Below, piece after piece: positions 55,288-64,000 of a DNA stretch of 64,000 nucleotides. The DNA lies in the NCBI RefSeq assembly GCF_002140975.2, contig NZ_CP147247.1:3163001-3227000 (forward strand). The letters run 5' to 3'. Origin of the DNA: Enterococcus sp. 9E7_DIV0242. Its GTDB lineage: Bacteria > Bacillota > Bacilli > Lactobacillales > Enterococcaceae. The position numbers and the translations under genes are program-made. The notes under the pieces were generated by a model. That model was not told where the DNA came from and did no database searches. It was given only the letters and a program-made list of their open reading frames with translations. Position 1 is the stretch's first letter, and every line of letters starts with the position of its first letter.

Positions 55288-56139
55288 TTGGAAACTAAAA
55301 GAAGTGGAGTAATTTTTATTGCAGCTATGGCGATAGGATTATTTTTCATCCTATTAGTTGTTAATCAAAGTAGAGGATCAACAGTTGAAGAGGTGAGCCC
55401 AACTGAGACAGAAGAGAAAAGTGCGAAATCTCAAGATAGTGATTCAATCAACAGAGGTGACACTATCAGTCAAAGATCATACGAAAGCATCGAGGAGAAT
55501 CAATTAACAGAAACCAGTGAAAGTTCAAAAGAATCTTCTGTAAAGCCAAAGGAAAGCGAAACAGTTTTAGGGGTTGATCTTGGAAGAAAAGAAATTCTAA
55601 ATCTCTCCACAAAGTTGCAAGAAACAAACTATTATTGTGTTCCTGCGACAGTTCAAATGCTTCTAGAATACTTTGATATCGATGTCCAACAAGAAATTCT
55701 TGCAGAAAAAATGAATACGGATCCAATTTCTGGAACAGAGTATATTGATTTAGTCAAAGTTGTTAACTCATATTTGTTTGATAAGCAACTACCTAACGAT
55801 AATGAATCTGGGTACCATATACAAACTATTACTATCGAAAATACAAACGAAATACAAGGTTTGTTTGAAAAAAGAGTGAAAACTAATGTTGATACTGGCT
55901 ATCCAACATTTGCAGCTGTTAATTTGAACAAATTATATGAATGGTTGCCAGAAGCAAATCATATGGTGCTAGTAATTGGATATGCGACATATAAAGATAG
56001 TGAAGAGATAGCGTTTTACTATATAAATGATCCATATCCTTTGGTACATGACTCTACATTTGATGGGCTAAAGGTATTCACGAAAGAAGAATTGTTAATG
56101 GCGATTACTCAAAATGAAGAACCTGCGTATATCTGGTAG
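55288..56139 (+). CDS. Membrane-anchored C39-like cysteine peptidase family protein
   Basis: A 283-residue protein. A helix at about residues 7-25 serves as signal or anchor, then a Ser/Glu-rich linker to about residue 95. The C-terminal domain is papain-like of the Peptidase_C39_2 type: Cys in YYCVPATVQM, His in NHMVLVIGY and Asn/Asp in YINDPYP. The TTG start follows GAGAGGAGGA. Substrates are unknown; extracellular placement suggests processing of surface or secreted peptides. There is no transporter domain, so it is not a bacteriocin exporter. Confidence 0.82.
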   Translation: METKRSGVIFIAAMAIGLFFILLVVNQSRGSTVEEVSPTETEEKSAKSQDSDSINRGDTISQRSYESIEENQLTETSESSKESSVKPKESETVLGVDLGRKEILNLSTKLQETNYYCVPATVQMLLEYFDIDVQQEILAEKMNTDPISGTEYIDLVKVVNSYLFDKQLPNDNESGYHIQTITIENTNEIQGLFEKRVKTNVDTGYPTFAAVNLNKLYEWLPEANHMVLVIGYATYKDSEEIAFYYINDPYPLVHDSTFDGLKVFTKEELLMAITQNEEPAYIW

Positions 56140-56209
56140 CGAAGAGAAGAAATGTAGTTTTAATGTATAGGGCATTGTCGTGGTGAATTCTCGAAAAGGA
56201 TGAAAATAG

Positions 56210-56635
56210 ATGATGAATAAAATTGACCGTAAAGATATTGAAATTATAAAATTACTATCACTTGCAACAGAAGAAAATAAGGCTGAAGCTGCATTAGAAG
56301 AATATTTAAAATCTCCTAACAAAGTTTTGTATGCAAAAGTTTACAAGGACGTTATAGAAGGCTGTATAGGTATCGATATATCTAAAGGAGAATTGATTAC
56401 AATTACTCACATAGCTGTCAACCAAAGTTATCAGGGAAAAGGCAATGCTAGTGAAATGGTAAATTTTGTCCAAGAAATATACCAACCAACAAAGATAATT
56501 GCAGAGACAGATAGAGAGGCAGTAGGCTTTTACGAAAAATATGGTTTTGAAATTAATAGCTTAGGTGAAAAATATCTGAATGTGGAACGTTTTAGATGCA
56601 TTTTCAAAAACAATCATTTTGTAAAAAATGATTAA
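56210..56635 (+). CDS. GNAT-family N-acetyltransferase
   Basis: A 141-residue GNAT protein. The acetyl-CoA binding motif A is ITHIAVNQSYQGKGNASEMV (Q/R-x-x-G-x-G/A type), and motif B is AVGFYEKYGFEI. AAAAGGA lies nine bases before ATG 56210. Substrate unknown. It is followed three bases later by a second acetyltransferase gene. Confidence 0.85.
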   Translation: MMNKIDRKDIEIIKLLSLATEENKAEAALEEYLKSPNKVLYAKVYKDVIEGCIGIDISKGELITITHIAVNQSYQGKGNASEMVNFVQEIYQPTKIIAETDREAVGFYEKYGFEINSLGEKYLNVERFRCIFKNNHFVKND

Positions 56636-56638
56636 TAA

Positions 56639-57166
56639 TTGCATACGCTAGATAAAAATAAAGGTAAGGGAGAACAGAAAATAACAGTTGAATTTAGGAA
56701 AATTAGTGACTTTGCCCGAAGAATACTGTATCTACTACTAAAGGAGGCTTATTCTTATGATGAAAGGATTGAAAAGCATTGGGGACATGTTTGGGAAGAA
56801 TTTGATAATTTCTTTTTTGATAATTTGAATATTGCTGATACTTGTGGATTTATTACTACCATAGGAAGTATGCCAATTGGCTTTGCTTCATGGGATCCAA
56901 GAAATACTCCAATTGAGGTTATTGTTGGCCATAATTGCATAGTTCAACGCTATAAAAACAAAGGATATGGAAAAATACAATTACAAGAAGCTATTCAACG
57001 AATGAAAAAAACAAATTGTGCGAAGATAATTGTAACAACTAATCAAGCACTTCTTCCAGCACAAAAAATGTATGAAAATTTGGGTTTTATAGAAAGAAAT
57101 CGAAGAATGAATTCCAGTTCAGCAACATTTATGGGAGATTATATTAACTATGAAATCATTCTTTAG
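56639..57166 (+). CDS. GNAT-family N-acetyltransferase
   Basis: A 175-residue GNAT protein with motif A IVQRYKNKGYGKIQLQEAIQ and motif B LLPAQKMYENLGFIERNRR. The start is uncertain: TTG 56639 lacks a ribosome site, while AAGGGAG at about 56666 has no ordinary start codon in frame at the right distance except ATA. Translation may be coupled to the upstream gene. Substrate unknown. Confidence 0.78.
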   Translation: MHTLDKNKGKGEQKITVEFRKISDFARRILYLLLKEAYSYDERIEKHWGHVWEEFDNFFFDNLNIADTCGFITTIGSMPIGFASWDPRNTPIEVIVGHNCIVQRYKNKGYGKIQLQEAIQRMKKTNCAKIIVTTNQALLPAQKMYENLGFIERNRRMNSSSATFMGDYINYEIIL

Positions 57167-57743
57167 ATTAGAATAGCACAGCTATTAGTTCTCAATGAAA
57201 ATTAGTAAGTGCTATAGTAATTTGTTTTAAACAATAGTCAATAATTTGATGTACACGATACAAGAAGGTGATTCCAAGGGCTTTTCAAGCAAGTAGGACG
57301 AAGGATAGGTAAAAGTTCTTAAAAATGATCAGCAGACAGGACCAGTAGCGTGATCTTGAACCAAAAAAGTCAGAAAGAACGCGCCAGGATTAAAAATAGA
57401 GAGAAATGAATCATAGTCCATTGCTTTGGCTTTTATCATAGGTGAAGGGTATGGTGAAATGTGCAAGGAAATTAAAGTTATATGAGTGCCATTGATAATG
57501 TTCAAAAAATACACGGTTTTATCTAAAATGATGTATCTTTCAAAATATGCCTCTATTTTTGTAAAACATAGTTATTACAATATAAGCAGAAACCATTTTG
57601 AAAAAGAAGCCAAAACATAAAAATGACCACTGTAACAGGTAATGCTCCTATTTTCTGCAATCTTAATAAAAAAACTATTGTTACAAGTCTCACAATTGCT
57701 TATACTTTTTATAAAGGCAACTAAAAAATGTTAGGAAGGGTGA
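57167..57743. other. Intergenic region
   Basis: About 575 bases with no plausible gene; open frames on the minus strand here look random. AGGAAGGG near 57732 is the ribosome site of the next gene. Confidence 0.5.
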
Positions 57744-58025
57744 ATGAACATGAGCAAGAAATACATGAACTATGTGGGAGAGCTTTTGACAGATGTCGAA
57801 TACCATGGGTTGGGGAAGCCTAAAAATTTCATGGAAGTGCATATGGATGTGGAGCTGCCGTTCCGACTGTATTGCAGAACACATGCAGACGATTGGAAAG
57901 AAGTAACGGAAGAAGAACGAGCATCATTGGTGGAACAATTGGAGGATAAAAAGTCGAAATATTCTAAAAACGATTACCGTTATTACATGCTCGATTTTCA
58001 GTTGGCAAGTCTGGAAGCATTATAA
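57744..58025 (+). CDS. Small hypothetical protein
   Basis: A 93-residue (or 91, from the ATG two codons later) acidic cytoplasmic protein. It shows MDVELPFRLYCRTHADDW in the middle and a helical C-terminal half (ERASLVEQLEDKKSKYSKND). No family recognised. AGGAAGGG is the ribosome site. A strong terminator follows, so it is transcribed alone. Confidence 0.7.
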   Translation: MNMSKKYMNYVGELLTDVEYHGLGKPKNFMEVHMDVELPFRLYCRTHADDWKEVTEEERASLVEQLEDKKSKYSKNDYRYYMLDFQLASLEAL

Positions 58026-58080
58026 CGAAAGCTGTAAGCGCTTAATTTTGGCTAGGATTCAAAAGCAAAACCTTTAAAAT

Positions 58081-58128
58081 AGAGCCTAAGGGTTAAACAA
58101 AGAGGTTAACCTTTAGGCTCTGGTTTTA
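58081..58128 (+). terminator. Rho-independent terminator
   Basis: AGAGCCTAAGGGTTAA (58081-58096) pairs with TTAACCTTTAGGCTCT (58106-58121), with one mismatch or G-U, followed by GGTTTTATT. Confidence 0.8.
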
Positions 58129-58239
58129 TTGATAAAATCATTTCGAATAATTGAACCTACATAAGTAACGTAGTAAAGTATTTTATATAGAGCAGAATGG
58201 CGAAATCGTTTGTTCTAGCAGAAGTAGAGGAGGAATAGC

Positions 58240-58749
58240 ATGAAGATTACACAATTATCTATCGATACGTTGAAACGGGCACAAGAACGCTTTGAGGACA
58301 CGTTGGAGCAGATGACGATGGCTGAGGCAAATACCATGCCGGAGCCCTTGATCAAATCGGTTACATGGTTGACTTGGCATACCGCACGTGAGCTTGATTA
58401 TCAGATATCTGGGCTTAATAATAGCGAGCCGCTGTGGATAAGTGCGGGGTGGACAGAGAAGTTTTCGTTGGATTTACCAGATGATACAGAGGATTGGAAG
58501 CATACACCAGAGGAAGCCGAGAAAGTCAAGGTAACAGATAGACAGCTACTTTTGAATTATCTGAAGACCAGTGTGGATTTTACAGTAGACTATCTAAAGT
58601 CACTTGAAGAAGAACGTCTGGAGGATATCGTTGATACCAATTGGACACCACCTGTGACTCGTGAGGTTCGGATTGTCTCAGCAATCGATGATGCAGTTAT
58701 GCATTCTGGTCAAGCTGTGTATACGAGAAGGCTGGTCATTGGAAAATAA
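58240..58749 (+). CDS. DinB-family (DinB_2) protein
   Basis: A 169-residue four-helix bundle protein of the DinB/YfiT superfamily. The three metal-ligand histidines are likely H in TWHTARELD, and H in AVMHSGQAVYTRR, with a possible third earlier. GAGGAGGAA lies before the ATG. Some members are thiol-dependent transferases or hydrolases; function here unknown. A bidirectional terminator separates it from the minus-strand genes that follow. Confidence 0.82.
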   Translation: MKITQLSIDTLKRAQERFEDTLEQMTMAEANTMPEPLIKSVTWLTWHTARELDYQISGLNNSEPLWISAGWTEKFSLDLPDDTEDWKHTPEEAEKVKVTDRQLLLNYLKTSVDFTVDYLKSLEEERLEDIVDTNWTPPVTREVRIVSAIDDAVMHSGQAVYTRRLVIGK

Positions 58750-58797
58750 CTTAGTAATTATGAATCAGCTAGATAGAAATAGAAAAAGAAAATAAAT

Positions 58798-58855
58798 GAT
58801 CACAACAAACCTTAGAACATAGCTTAGTTCTGAAAGGGAGGTTGTGATCTCGTTT
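58798..58855. terminator. Bidirectional terminator between convergent genes
   Basis: GATCACAAC (58798-58806) pairs with GTTGTGATC (58841-58849), with inner stems CCTT/AAGG and TTAGAAC/GTTCTGAA, followed by TCGTTTTGTTG on the plus strand. Confidence 0.75.
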
Positions 58856-58865
58856 TGTTGTATCT

Positions 58866-59492
58866 TTAATTTTCCATTTTTAGCCATAAGGCGGGACGTA
58901 CGCCGCCTCGATTGTCATTGGTTAGGCGATGCCGCGTGTTACTATTATAGTTGAACGTCCCATTTCCCTGAATACCTATATTGCCATCGCCGTGAATGTA
59001 GACGGCTCTTCTATTTGCCCGTCCGGGAGAACGAAGCCACCACCACCAACGGTAACCATCTAAATAAGCTTCTCGCTGACTGTTGTTCTCGTCTTTTCGT
59101 TGCAACCAGTACCGCTGATTTTTCCCAGGATTGTAGAGTAAGTCACTGCTATCACCAAAGTATTGGCACGCAACCTCTTCAATGGATAATAAAAAAATAG
59201 TATCCAGGGTATCTTCCCCACCAGTTGTTCCATACCATTCATTATCTAGATTTTTATTGAGCACGGGAAGAATTTGCGCTTTTTCGGACTCAGTAAATTG
59301 GTTATAAAATGTGTCATTAAGATAGCTTCTTAGTGCGCAATTTGCCCAAGTGATTTCCTCAGCAGTGTCGTGGTATTCGTGTTGAGAAATAATAGCTTCA
59401 GTTAGTATCAAGACTGCCTCTTTTTTCACAGACAGTACACGCCAACTGCGCCCACCAAATACTACTACTTCCCCAATCTTATATTTTTCCAT
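58866..59492 (-). CDS. DUF6273-domain protein
   Basis: A 208-residue soluble protein. The N-terminal beta section is short (GEVVVFGGRSWRVLSV), then ALRSYLNDTFYNQFTESEK and the C-terminal signature GYRWWWWLRSPG, with GGVRPALWL at the end, all of the DUF6273 type. It starts with AAAAGGAG 18 bases after the YadH-like gene, so it may be the last gene of that operon. The fold resembles sulfatase-modifying/C-type-lectin-like domains. Function unknown. Confidence 0.82.
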   Translation of the reverse strand: MEKYKIGEVVVFGGRSWRVLSVKKEAVLILTEAIISQHEYHDTAEEITWANCALRSYLNDTFYNQFTESEKAQILPVLNKNLDNEWYGTTGGEDTLDTIFLLSIEEVACQYFGDSSDLLYNPGKNQRYWLQRKDENNSQREAYLDGYRWWWWLRSPGRANRRAVYIHGDGNIGIQGNGTFNYNSNTRHRLTNDNRGGVRPALWLKMEN

Positions 59493-59510
59493 CCTAGGAC
59501 TCCTTTTAGG

Positions 59511-60281
59511 TTAGCTTCTCAAGCCGCGACCTTTTTGAATCAGGTACCAGCAAACAATATATAATACAGTGATAAAAAGGACAAGGATCGTCAAGGAAAA
59601 GACGATTGGGACGTCCATCGTTCCAAGGAAGCCATAACGGAAGCCGGAGATCATATAGACGATTGGATTGACTTTGGAAATAGCTTGCCAAATTGGCGGC
59701 AGCATGGAAATCGCATAGAAGACACCGCCTAGATAAGTCAGTGGCTGTAAGACAAATGTTGGTACGATCGACACATCATCAAAGGATTGGGCAAAAATCC
59801 CATTGAGTAAGCCGGCTAATGAAAAGAGAATCGCAGTCATCAGCAAGGTCACAATGACGATGAACCATGAATACACATGGAGCGGGACAAAGAATAGTGA
59901 AATCAGTGTCACAAGCGCGCCGACCAATACACTTCTGCCGAGACCGCCAATGACAAAGCCCCAGATGATGACATGGGTCGGTACTGGTGCAATCAGTAAT
60001 TCCTCGATATTTTTTTGAAACTTTTGAGAGAAAAAGGAAGAAGCGACATTGGAATACGAGCTTGTAATGACGGACATCATGATAAGTCCGGGTACGATAA
60101 ATTCCATATAGGAGAAGCCGCCCATTTCACCGATTCGTCCACCAATCAGGTTGCCGAAGATAACGAAATACAGTGAAGTCGTTATCACTGGCGGAACCAA
60201 GGTTTGTATCCAAATCCGCATATAACGGTTTGTTTCCTTTACTGCAAGGCTTTTTAAGGCCGTAAAATATAAATTAAACAT
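59511..60281 (-). CDS. yadH: ABC-2 type permease, YadH-like
   Basis: A 256-residue permease with six helices. It resembles Escherichia coli YadH, as I recall it, along its length (for example MRIWIQTLVPPVIT, GGFSYMEFIVPGLIMMSVIT, NPIVYMISGFRYGFLG and the end RGRGLRS). It is 42 bases after the ATPase gene. With YadG it forms an ABC exporter whose substrate is not known. The high similarity across phyla is unusual and suggests gene transfer, which needs a database search. Confidence 0.88.
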   Translation of the reverse strand: MFNLYFTALKSLAVKETNRYMRIWIQTLVPPVITTSLYFVIFGNLIGGRIGEMGGFSYMEFIVPGLIMMSVITSSYSNVASSFFSQKFQKNIEELLIAPVPTHVIIWGFVIGGLGRSVLVGALVTLISLFFVPLHVYSWFIVIVTLLMTAILFSLAGLLNGIFAQSFDDVSIVPTFVLQPLTYLGGVFYAISMLPPIWQAISKVNPIVYMISGFRYGFLGTMDVPIVFSLTILVLFITVLYIVCWYLIQKGRGLRS

Positions 60282-60323
60282 GTTTAAACTCCTTATTTAT
60301 ACTAGTTAATCCTCGTTCTTTGA

Positions 60324-61256
60324 TTAGACAGAGGTACTTTCGTGACGATTTTCTTCCGTGATTTTTAGGAACAGCTCTTCCAGTCGATTGGATTTATTCC
60401 GCATTGAAAGAACTGTTATGCCCTGTTGTGTCAACTGCTCGAACAGGTCGTTTAATCCTTGATTTCGTTCGACCTCTACAGCCAGGGTACGGTCATCCTC
60501 AAAGATACTCTTATATCCAGTGATTTCCGGCTGTTTATCGAAAGGTGCTAAATCAAAAATAAAGGTTTCAAACTGCAGCTTTCCAAGAAGTGTTTTCATA
60601 CTGGTATTTTCAATCAGTTCACCGGATTGGATGATCCCAATATTACGGCAAAGCATTTCTGCTTCTTCTAAATAATGCGTAGTTAAAATGATTGTTGTGC
60701 CGTTCTCATTCAGTTCTCTTAGAAAATCCCACATCTCACGTCTTAATTCGATATCTACACCCGCTGTTGGTTCATCCAGAATCAACAAACGAGGCTCATG
60801 CATCAAGGCGCGAGCAATCATCAATCGGCGCTTCATTCCGCCAGACAACATGCGGGCACGAACATTACGTTTTTCCCATAAATCCGATTGTTTCAAGTAT
60901 TTTTCACTGCGCTTCAAGGCTTCTTTTCTTGAAACGCCATAATAGCCAGCTTGGTTAACAACTATCTGTTGAACTGTCTCAAATGGATTGAAGTTAAATT
61001 CCTGAGGCACAAGTCCGATTTGTTGTTTAGCCAGTACCAAATCAGTGTCTAAATCATAGCCAAAAACCTTCACATTTCCCGAGGTCTTGTTGACAAGCGA
61101 GGTAATAATTCCGATAGTGGTTGACTTTCCGGCACCATTTGGTCCCAAAAGTGCATAGAAGTCTCCTTCTTCTACTGCTAGGTCTATGCCACGTAACGCC
61201 TCAACGCCTGTGGCATAGACTTTTTTCAAGTTAGTTATTTCTAATGCATAGGTCAT
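60324..61256 (-). CDS. yadG: ABC transporter ATP-binding protein, YadG-like
   Basis: A 310-residue ATPase with Walker A GPNGAGKST, Q-loop LVPQEFNFNPFETVQQ, signature LSGGMKRRLMIARALM, Walker B LLILDEPTAGVD and the C-terminal extension of DrrA/YadG-type exporters (GITVLSMRNKSNRLEELFL). It resembles recalled E. coli YadG throughout, including VVNQAGYYGV. First gene of a minus-strand operon with YadH and perhaps the DUF6273 gene. AAGGAGATC precedes the start. Confidence 0.92.
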   Translation of the reverse strand: MTYALEITNLKKVYATGVEALRGIDLAVEEGDFYALLGPNGAGKSTTIGIITSLVNKTSGNVKVFGYDLDTDLVLAKQQIGLVPQEFNFNPFETVQQIVVNQAGYYGVSRKEALKRSEKYLKQSDLWEKRNVRARMLSGGMKRRLMIARALMHEPRLLILDEPTAGVDIELRREMWDFLRELNENGTTIILTTHYLEEAEMLCRNIGIIQSGELIENTSMKTLLGKLQFETFIFDLAPFDKQPEITGYKSIFEDDRTLAVEVERNQGLNDLFEQLTQQGITVLSMRNKSNRLEELFLKITEENRHESTSV

Positions 61257-61550
61257 GTACTAATGATCTCCTTTTCATTTCTTCCATTTAAAAGGGTGGG
61301 GAGTATGAATCCGCCAACCCTATTATTTTCTTAAACAAATCCGACTCTTTATTGTAGCATGTAACTTCTAGTTAACAAATACGAAAAAGGTACTTTTTTT
61401 CATTTATACCTATAGCCCCAACTATATACTATAGCGTGAATGACTGTTTATGCAAAGTTATTGGATTGATTGGGCGCTTGGAACGAAATCAAATAGCATG
61501 AGAAAAGCACAGTTGTGGGACATAGGATAAGCTTAAAATGATTGGCGAAT

Positions 61551-61595
61551 AAAAAATCCTCTTAAAAATTGCCTACTGAGACAATTTTTAAGAGG
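61551..61595 (-). terminator. Terminator of the rbs operon
   Basis: CCTCTTAAAAATTG (61558-61571) pairs perfectly with CAATTTTTAAGAGG (61582-61595); on the minus strand a run of six T follows. It lies about 35 bases after the rbsB stop. Confidence 0.85.
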
Positions 61596-61630
61596 TATCT
61601 AAGAAAATAGTTTATTTTAGGGGGGATTGA

Positions 61631-62554
61631 CTATTTTATTAGCTCTAACGGAGAGTCGATTTTTTCATCTACTTTTTTTCCGGCAAAATGGTCATAGGCA
61701 GCTTGTAGTGCCAAACGTCCCATTTCTTCCGGCTGCTGCGCAATAGTTGCTGTCATACGCCCTTCTTTGATGGCTTTCAATCCATCTTCTGTTCCATCAA
61801 AGCCGACGATGATAAACTCTTTTCCTTTGCTTTGAGCAGCTTCAGCAGCGCCTAATGCCATCTCATCATTTTGAGCAAAAACACCTTGAACATCGCTATG
61901 TGCTTGCAGCATGTTTTCCATAACTGTTAGACCTTCTGCACGGTCAAAATTAGCGGATTGTTTGTCTAATACATTTAGTTTGTCTGCAGCAAAGTCATCA
62001 AAACCTTTGCCTCGTTCTCTTGTTGCGGAAGCGCCGGGAACGCCTTCAAGCTCGACAACCTTTGCTTTTTCGCCCAGTTTTTCAACGATGAATTCACCGG
62101 CCATTTTTCCGCCTTCTTCATTGTTTGATGCAACAGTTGTTAATAGTGTACCACCATCGCTGCTTCTATCGATTGCAATAACAGGAATATTCGCCGCGTT
62201 TGCTGCTTCGACCGATGGAACGATTGCTGAGGAATCTACAGGATTGATCAGAAGGACATCGACACCTTGCTGAATCAGATCATCTACATCGTTGCTTTGT
62301 TTTGCTGTGTCATCCTGTGCATCCAAAACTTTTACTGTGGAGCTGTTGTCGTCTGCGAGAGTGTTTATCCCATCAGCTAAAGAAACGAAAAACGGATTGT
62401 TTAGTGTAGAGACAGATACCCCGATAACCAGCTCGCTAGGTTTCTTTTCTGCCACCTTGTCGCTGCTGCTTGAAGAGTTTCCATCTAATGTTGCTGAGCC
62501 GCACCCACTTAAAAATAGTAACCCTGCTGCTGCCGTCAAAAGTAGTTTTTTCAT
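61631..62554 (-). CDS. rbsB: Ribose-type ABC transporter substrate-binding lipoprotein
   Basis: A 307-residue lipoprotein of the Peripla_BP_4 class with lipobox LFLSGC. Typical marks: VSVSTLNNPFFVSLADG at the first lobe, DLIQQGVDVLLINPVDSSA, IPVIAIDRSSDGG, ATRERGKGF, and FAQNDEMALGA. AGGAGGATA precedes the start. It delivers ribose (or a related sugar) to RbsC. It is the last gene of the minus-strand operon. There is a 167-base gap to rbsC without a clear terminator. Confidence 0.93.
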   Translation of the reverse strand: MKKLLLTAAAGLLFLSGCGSATLDGNSSSSSDKVAEKKPSELVIGVSVSTLNNPFFVSLADGINTLADDNSSTVKVLDAQDDTAKQSNDVDDLIQQGVDVLLINPVDSSAIVPSVEAANAANIPVIAIDRSSDGGTLLTTVASNNEEGGKMAGEFIVEKLGEKAKVVELEGVPGASATRERGKGFDDFAADKLNVLDKQSANFDRAEGLTVMENMLQAHSDVQGVFAQNDEMALGAAEAAQSKGKEFIIVGFDGTEDGLKAIKEGRMTATIAQQPEEMGRLALQAAYDHFAGKKVDEKIDSPLELIK

Positions 62555-62721
62555 TTGAATATCCTCCTAAATAAATGCTTATTTTTTATGGGATGATGAC
62601 AGTTGACTGTCTCGCCCCTTAAAACTCAATTGTGTAGTGCCTCGTGTATTTTCTTCTATGTGCTAAGTATCTGGAATGAACTAAGGGACAATTAGTCAAG
62701 ACACATAGGCCCATTCTGTTG

Positions 62722-63684
62722 TTATTTTCGTTTGCGGTCTAAAAGAACAGCGATAACAATCACGATTCCTTTAACGATTTGCTGGTAGAAACTAGAGACA
62801 CCTAAAAGGTTCAGGCCATTGTTCAAGGTTCCGATAATCAACGCACCGATCAAAGTTCCGAAAATGCGTCCACGTCCACCGGAAAGACTAGTTCCTCCTA
62901 AGACGACAGAGGCAATCGCATCCATTTCATAGGATTGTCCGGCAGTAGGTTGAGCAGAATTTAAACGGGAAGTGATGATCATGCCACTGATAGAGGCCAT
63001 CAATCCGGAAATCGTATAAATCAAAATCTTGATCTTATCGATTTTGACGCCGGCGATATAGGCTGCTTTTTCATTTCCGCCAATGGCATAGGTTTTACGA
63101 CCAAAGGAGGTCTTGTGAAGCAATAGAAAGAGCAGGATAAAGACGAGAAACATCAAAATGACTGGGAATGGAATTCCGAAAAGATAGCCTCTACCGATGA
63201 AGCTGAAGAAAAAGCTGTCTCCGATACCGGTGATCGGGTTCCCATTTGTATAAACCAAGGTCGTTCCTCGATAGATGGTCATGGTTGCTAACGTAGCAAT
63301 GAAAGGGGCCATCTTTCCTTTAGAGATCAATAGCCCATTTAATGCGCCTAGAAAACCGCCACTGACTAATCCAACCAATACAGCGAGACCAACATGCATG
63401 CCATTGCTGATCAATCCGGCGGTCAACGCACTTGATAGTGCCAATGTCGAACCGACAGACAAATCGATCCCACCAGTTAAAATGACGAATGTCATACCAA
63501 ATGCGATAAAACCATTTGCTGCTACTTGTCGTAGTAAGTTCAGCAAATTGCTAGGTGAAACAAAGCTTGGGTTCATAGCAGTAACAACAATAATCAATAC
63601 GATAAGAGCTAATAACGGACCTAATTTACTGATATGCTCCGTAATTTTCTTTGATGGTTGGCTATTCATTTTTTTAGTTTCCAT
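62722..63684 (-). CDS. rbsC: Ribose-type ABC transporter permease
   Basis: A 320-residue permease of the BPD_transp_2 class with about ten helices. Marks are [43 protein letters not shown], and [21 protein letters not shown]. The start overlaps the end of rbsA by 11 bases, and GGGGGAAC is the ribosome site. It forms the membrane channel for ribose or a similar sugar. Confidence 0.94.
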   Translation of the reverse strand: METKKMNSQPSKKITEHISKLGPLLALIVLIIVVTAMNPSFVSPSNLLNLLRQVAANGFIAFGMTFVILTGGIDLSVGSTLALSSALTAGLISNGMHVGLAVLVGLVSGGFLGALNGLLISKGKMAPFIATLATMTIYRGTTLVYTNGNPITGIGDSFFFSFIGRGYLFGIPFPVILMFLVFILLFLLLHKTSFGRKTYAIGGNEKAAYIAGVKIDKIKILIYTISGLMASISGMIITSRLNSAQPTAGQSYEMDAIASVVLGGTSLSGGRGRIFGTLIGALIIGTLNNGLNLLGVSSFYQQIVKGIVIVIAVLLDRKRK

Positions 63685-64000
63685 TTACGGTTCCCCCTGT
63701 TGCGAATGTCATGATTTTTTCTTGCGTCGCTTCTGCTCTGGTCAGTTCACCGGTGATTTTTCCTTCATGAATCACGAGGATCCGGTCACTCACGCCTAAA
63801 ACCTCAGGTAAGTCGCTGGAGACCATGATGATGGCTACTCCTCGATCAGCCAGCTCATTCATCAGTTGATAAATTTCTCTTTTAGCACCCACATCGACAC
63901 CTCTGGTAGGCTCATCAAGAATCAATACTTTAGGACCAATTCCGATCCATTTGGCTAGAACGACTTTTTGTTGATTTCCGCCAGACAGATCGCCGACGAT
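63674..64000 (-). CDS. rbsA: Ribose-type ABC transporter ATP-binding protein, 5' truncated by window end
   Basis: The frame stays open to the window edge; only the C-terminal ~108 residues of an expected ~490 are seen. They contain the second ATPase signature [14 protein letters not shown], Walker [17 protein letters not shown], and the H-loop-equivalent [18 protein letters not shown]. This is the double-ATPase sugar-importer type, and the order rbsA-rbsC-rbsB is standard. The rest of the operon (rbsK, rbsD, regulator) would lie beyond 64000. Confidence 0.93.
   Translation of the reverse strand: MVGDLSGGNQQKVVLAKWIGIGPKVLILDEPTRGVDVGAKREIYQLMNELADRGVAIIMVSSDLPEVLGVSDRILVIHEGKITGELTRAEATQEKIMTFATGGTVNGN

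Noticed and set aside
58033..58046. cre-like TGTAAGCGCTTAAT after the 93-residue protein gene
   Set aside because: Two mismatches at the CA end, and it lies between a stop codon and that gene's terminator, where regulation is unlikely.

Overview
The window reads as chromosome of a low-GC Gram-positive bacterium, most likely an Enterococcus or close relative. The evidence is a WxL/DUF916 cell-surface operon with a sortase-anchored partner, an Rgg-type regulator, LuxS, lipoproteins with Gram-positive lipoboxes, strong AGGAGG ribosome sites with frequent TTG/GTG starts, and catabolite-repression (cre) sites. The species cannot be fixed from sequence alone. No rRNA, tRNA or CRISPR array was seen.

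Region 1 (1-3.6 kb) is a sulfur/methyl-cycle operon: mccA (cut by the window start), mccB, yrrT-like methyltransferase and luxS, then a DUF5131 gene. Region 2 (3.8-5.7 kb) is a complete IS4-type insertion sequence (1565 bp, 19-bp perfect terminal repeats, 5-bp target duplication) sitting in a dispersed intergenic repeat that recurs at 9.0 and 24.7 kb.

Region 3 (6-24.4 kb) is the most striking part: a large short-chain acyl-CoA island. It holds a butyryl-CoA-type dehydrogenase with EtfB and EtfA, a VOC protein, an OFA-type MFS transporter, a YtnP-like lactonase, a LysR regulator, an acyl-CoA-dehydrogenase homologue lacking the catalytic glutamate next to a FabK-like flavoprotein, a fused acyl-CoA dehydrogenase / EtfA FAD-domain / rubredoxin, a flavo-diiron protein, a CoA-transferase, thiolase, crotonase and 3-hydroxyacyl-CoA dehydrogenase. 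Together these make a full acetyl-CoA <-> butyryl-CoA route. The fusion and the flavo-diiron protein suggest a built-in electron wire from acyl-CoA to oxygen (or NO). A consensus cre site precedes the fusion gene.

Region 4 (25-30.5 kb) has a lipoprotein, tiny candidate peptides, an Rgg regulator, a peptide-binding lipoprotein and an OmpR-like regulator with a degenerate receiver domain. Region 5 (30.6-43.7 kb) is a WxL surface-complex operon: giant WxL adhesin-like protein, small sortase substrate with an unusual YPSTG motif, two WxL proteins, a DUF916 protein, a basic membrane protein, two signal-peptidase-I homologues (one with the catalytic lysine replaced by arginine), a YfhO-type membrane protein and two lipoproteins.

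Region 6 (43.9-49.1 kb) has a membrane-anchored coiled-coil protein, DUF1456 and NimA-like proteins, and an ECF sigma / zinc-finger anti-sigma / ABC transporter operon. Region 7 (49-58.8 kb) is AT-rich accessory DNA with a broken DUF5648 gene, two CPBP membrane proteases, an IS200-type element, an XRE membrane regulator, a gene fragment, a possibly leaderless gene, a C39-like protein and acetyltransferases. Region 8 (58.8-64 kb, minus strand) has a DUF6273 protein, a YadGH-type ABC exporter that closely resembles proteobacterial homologues, and a ribose-type rbsA-rbsC-rbsB uptake operon cut by the window end.
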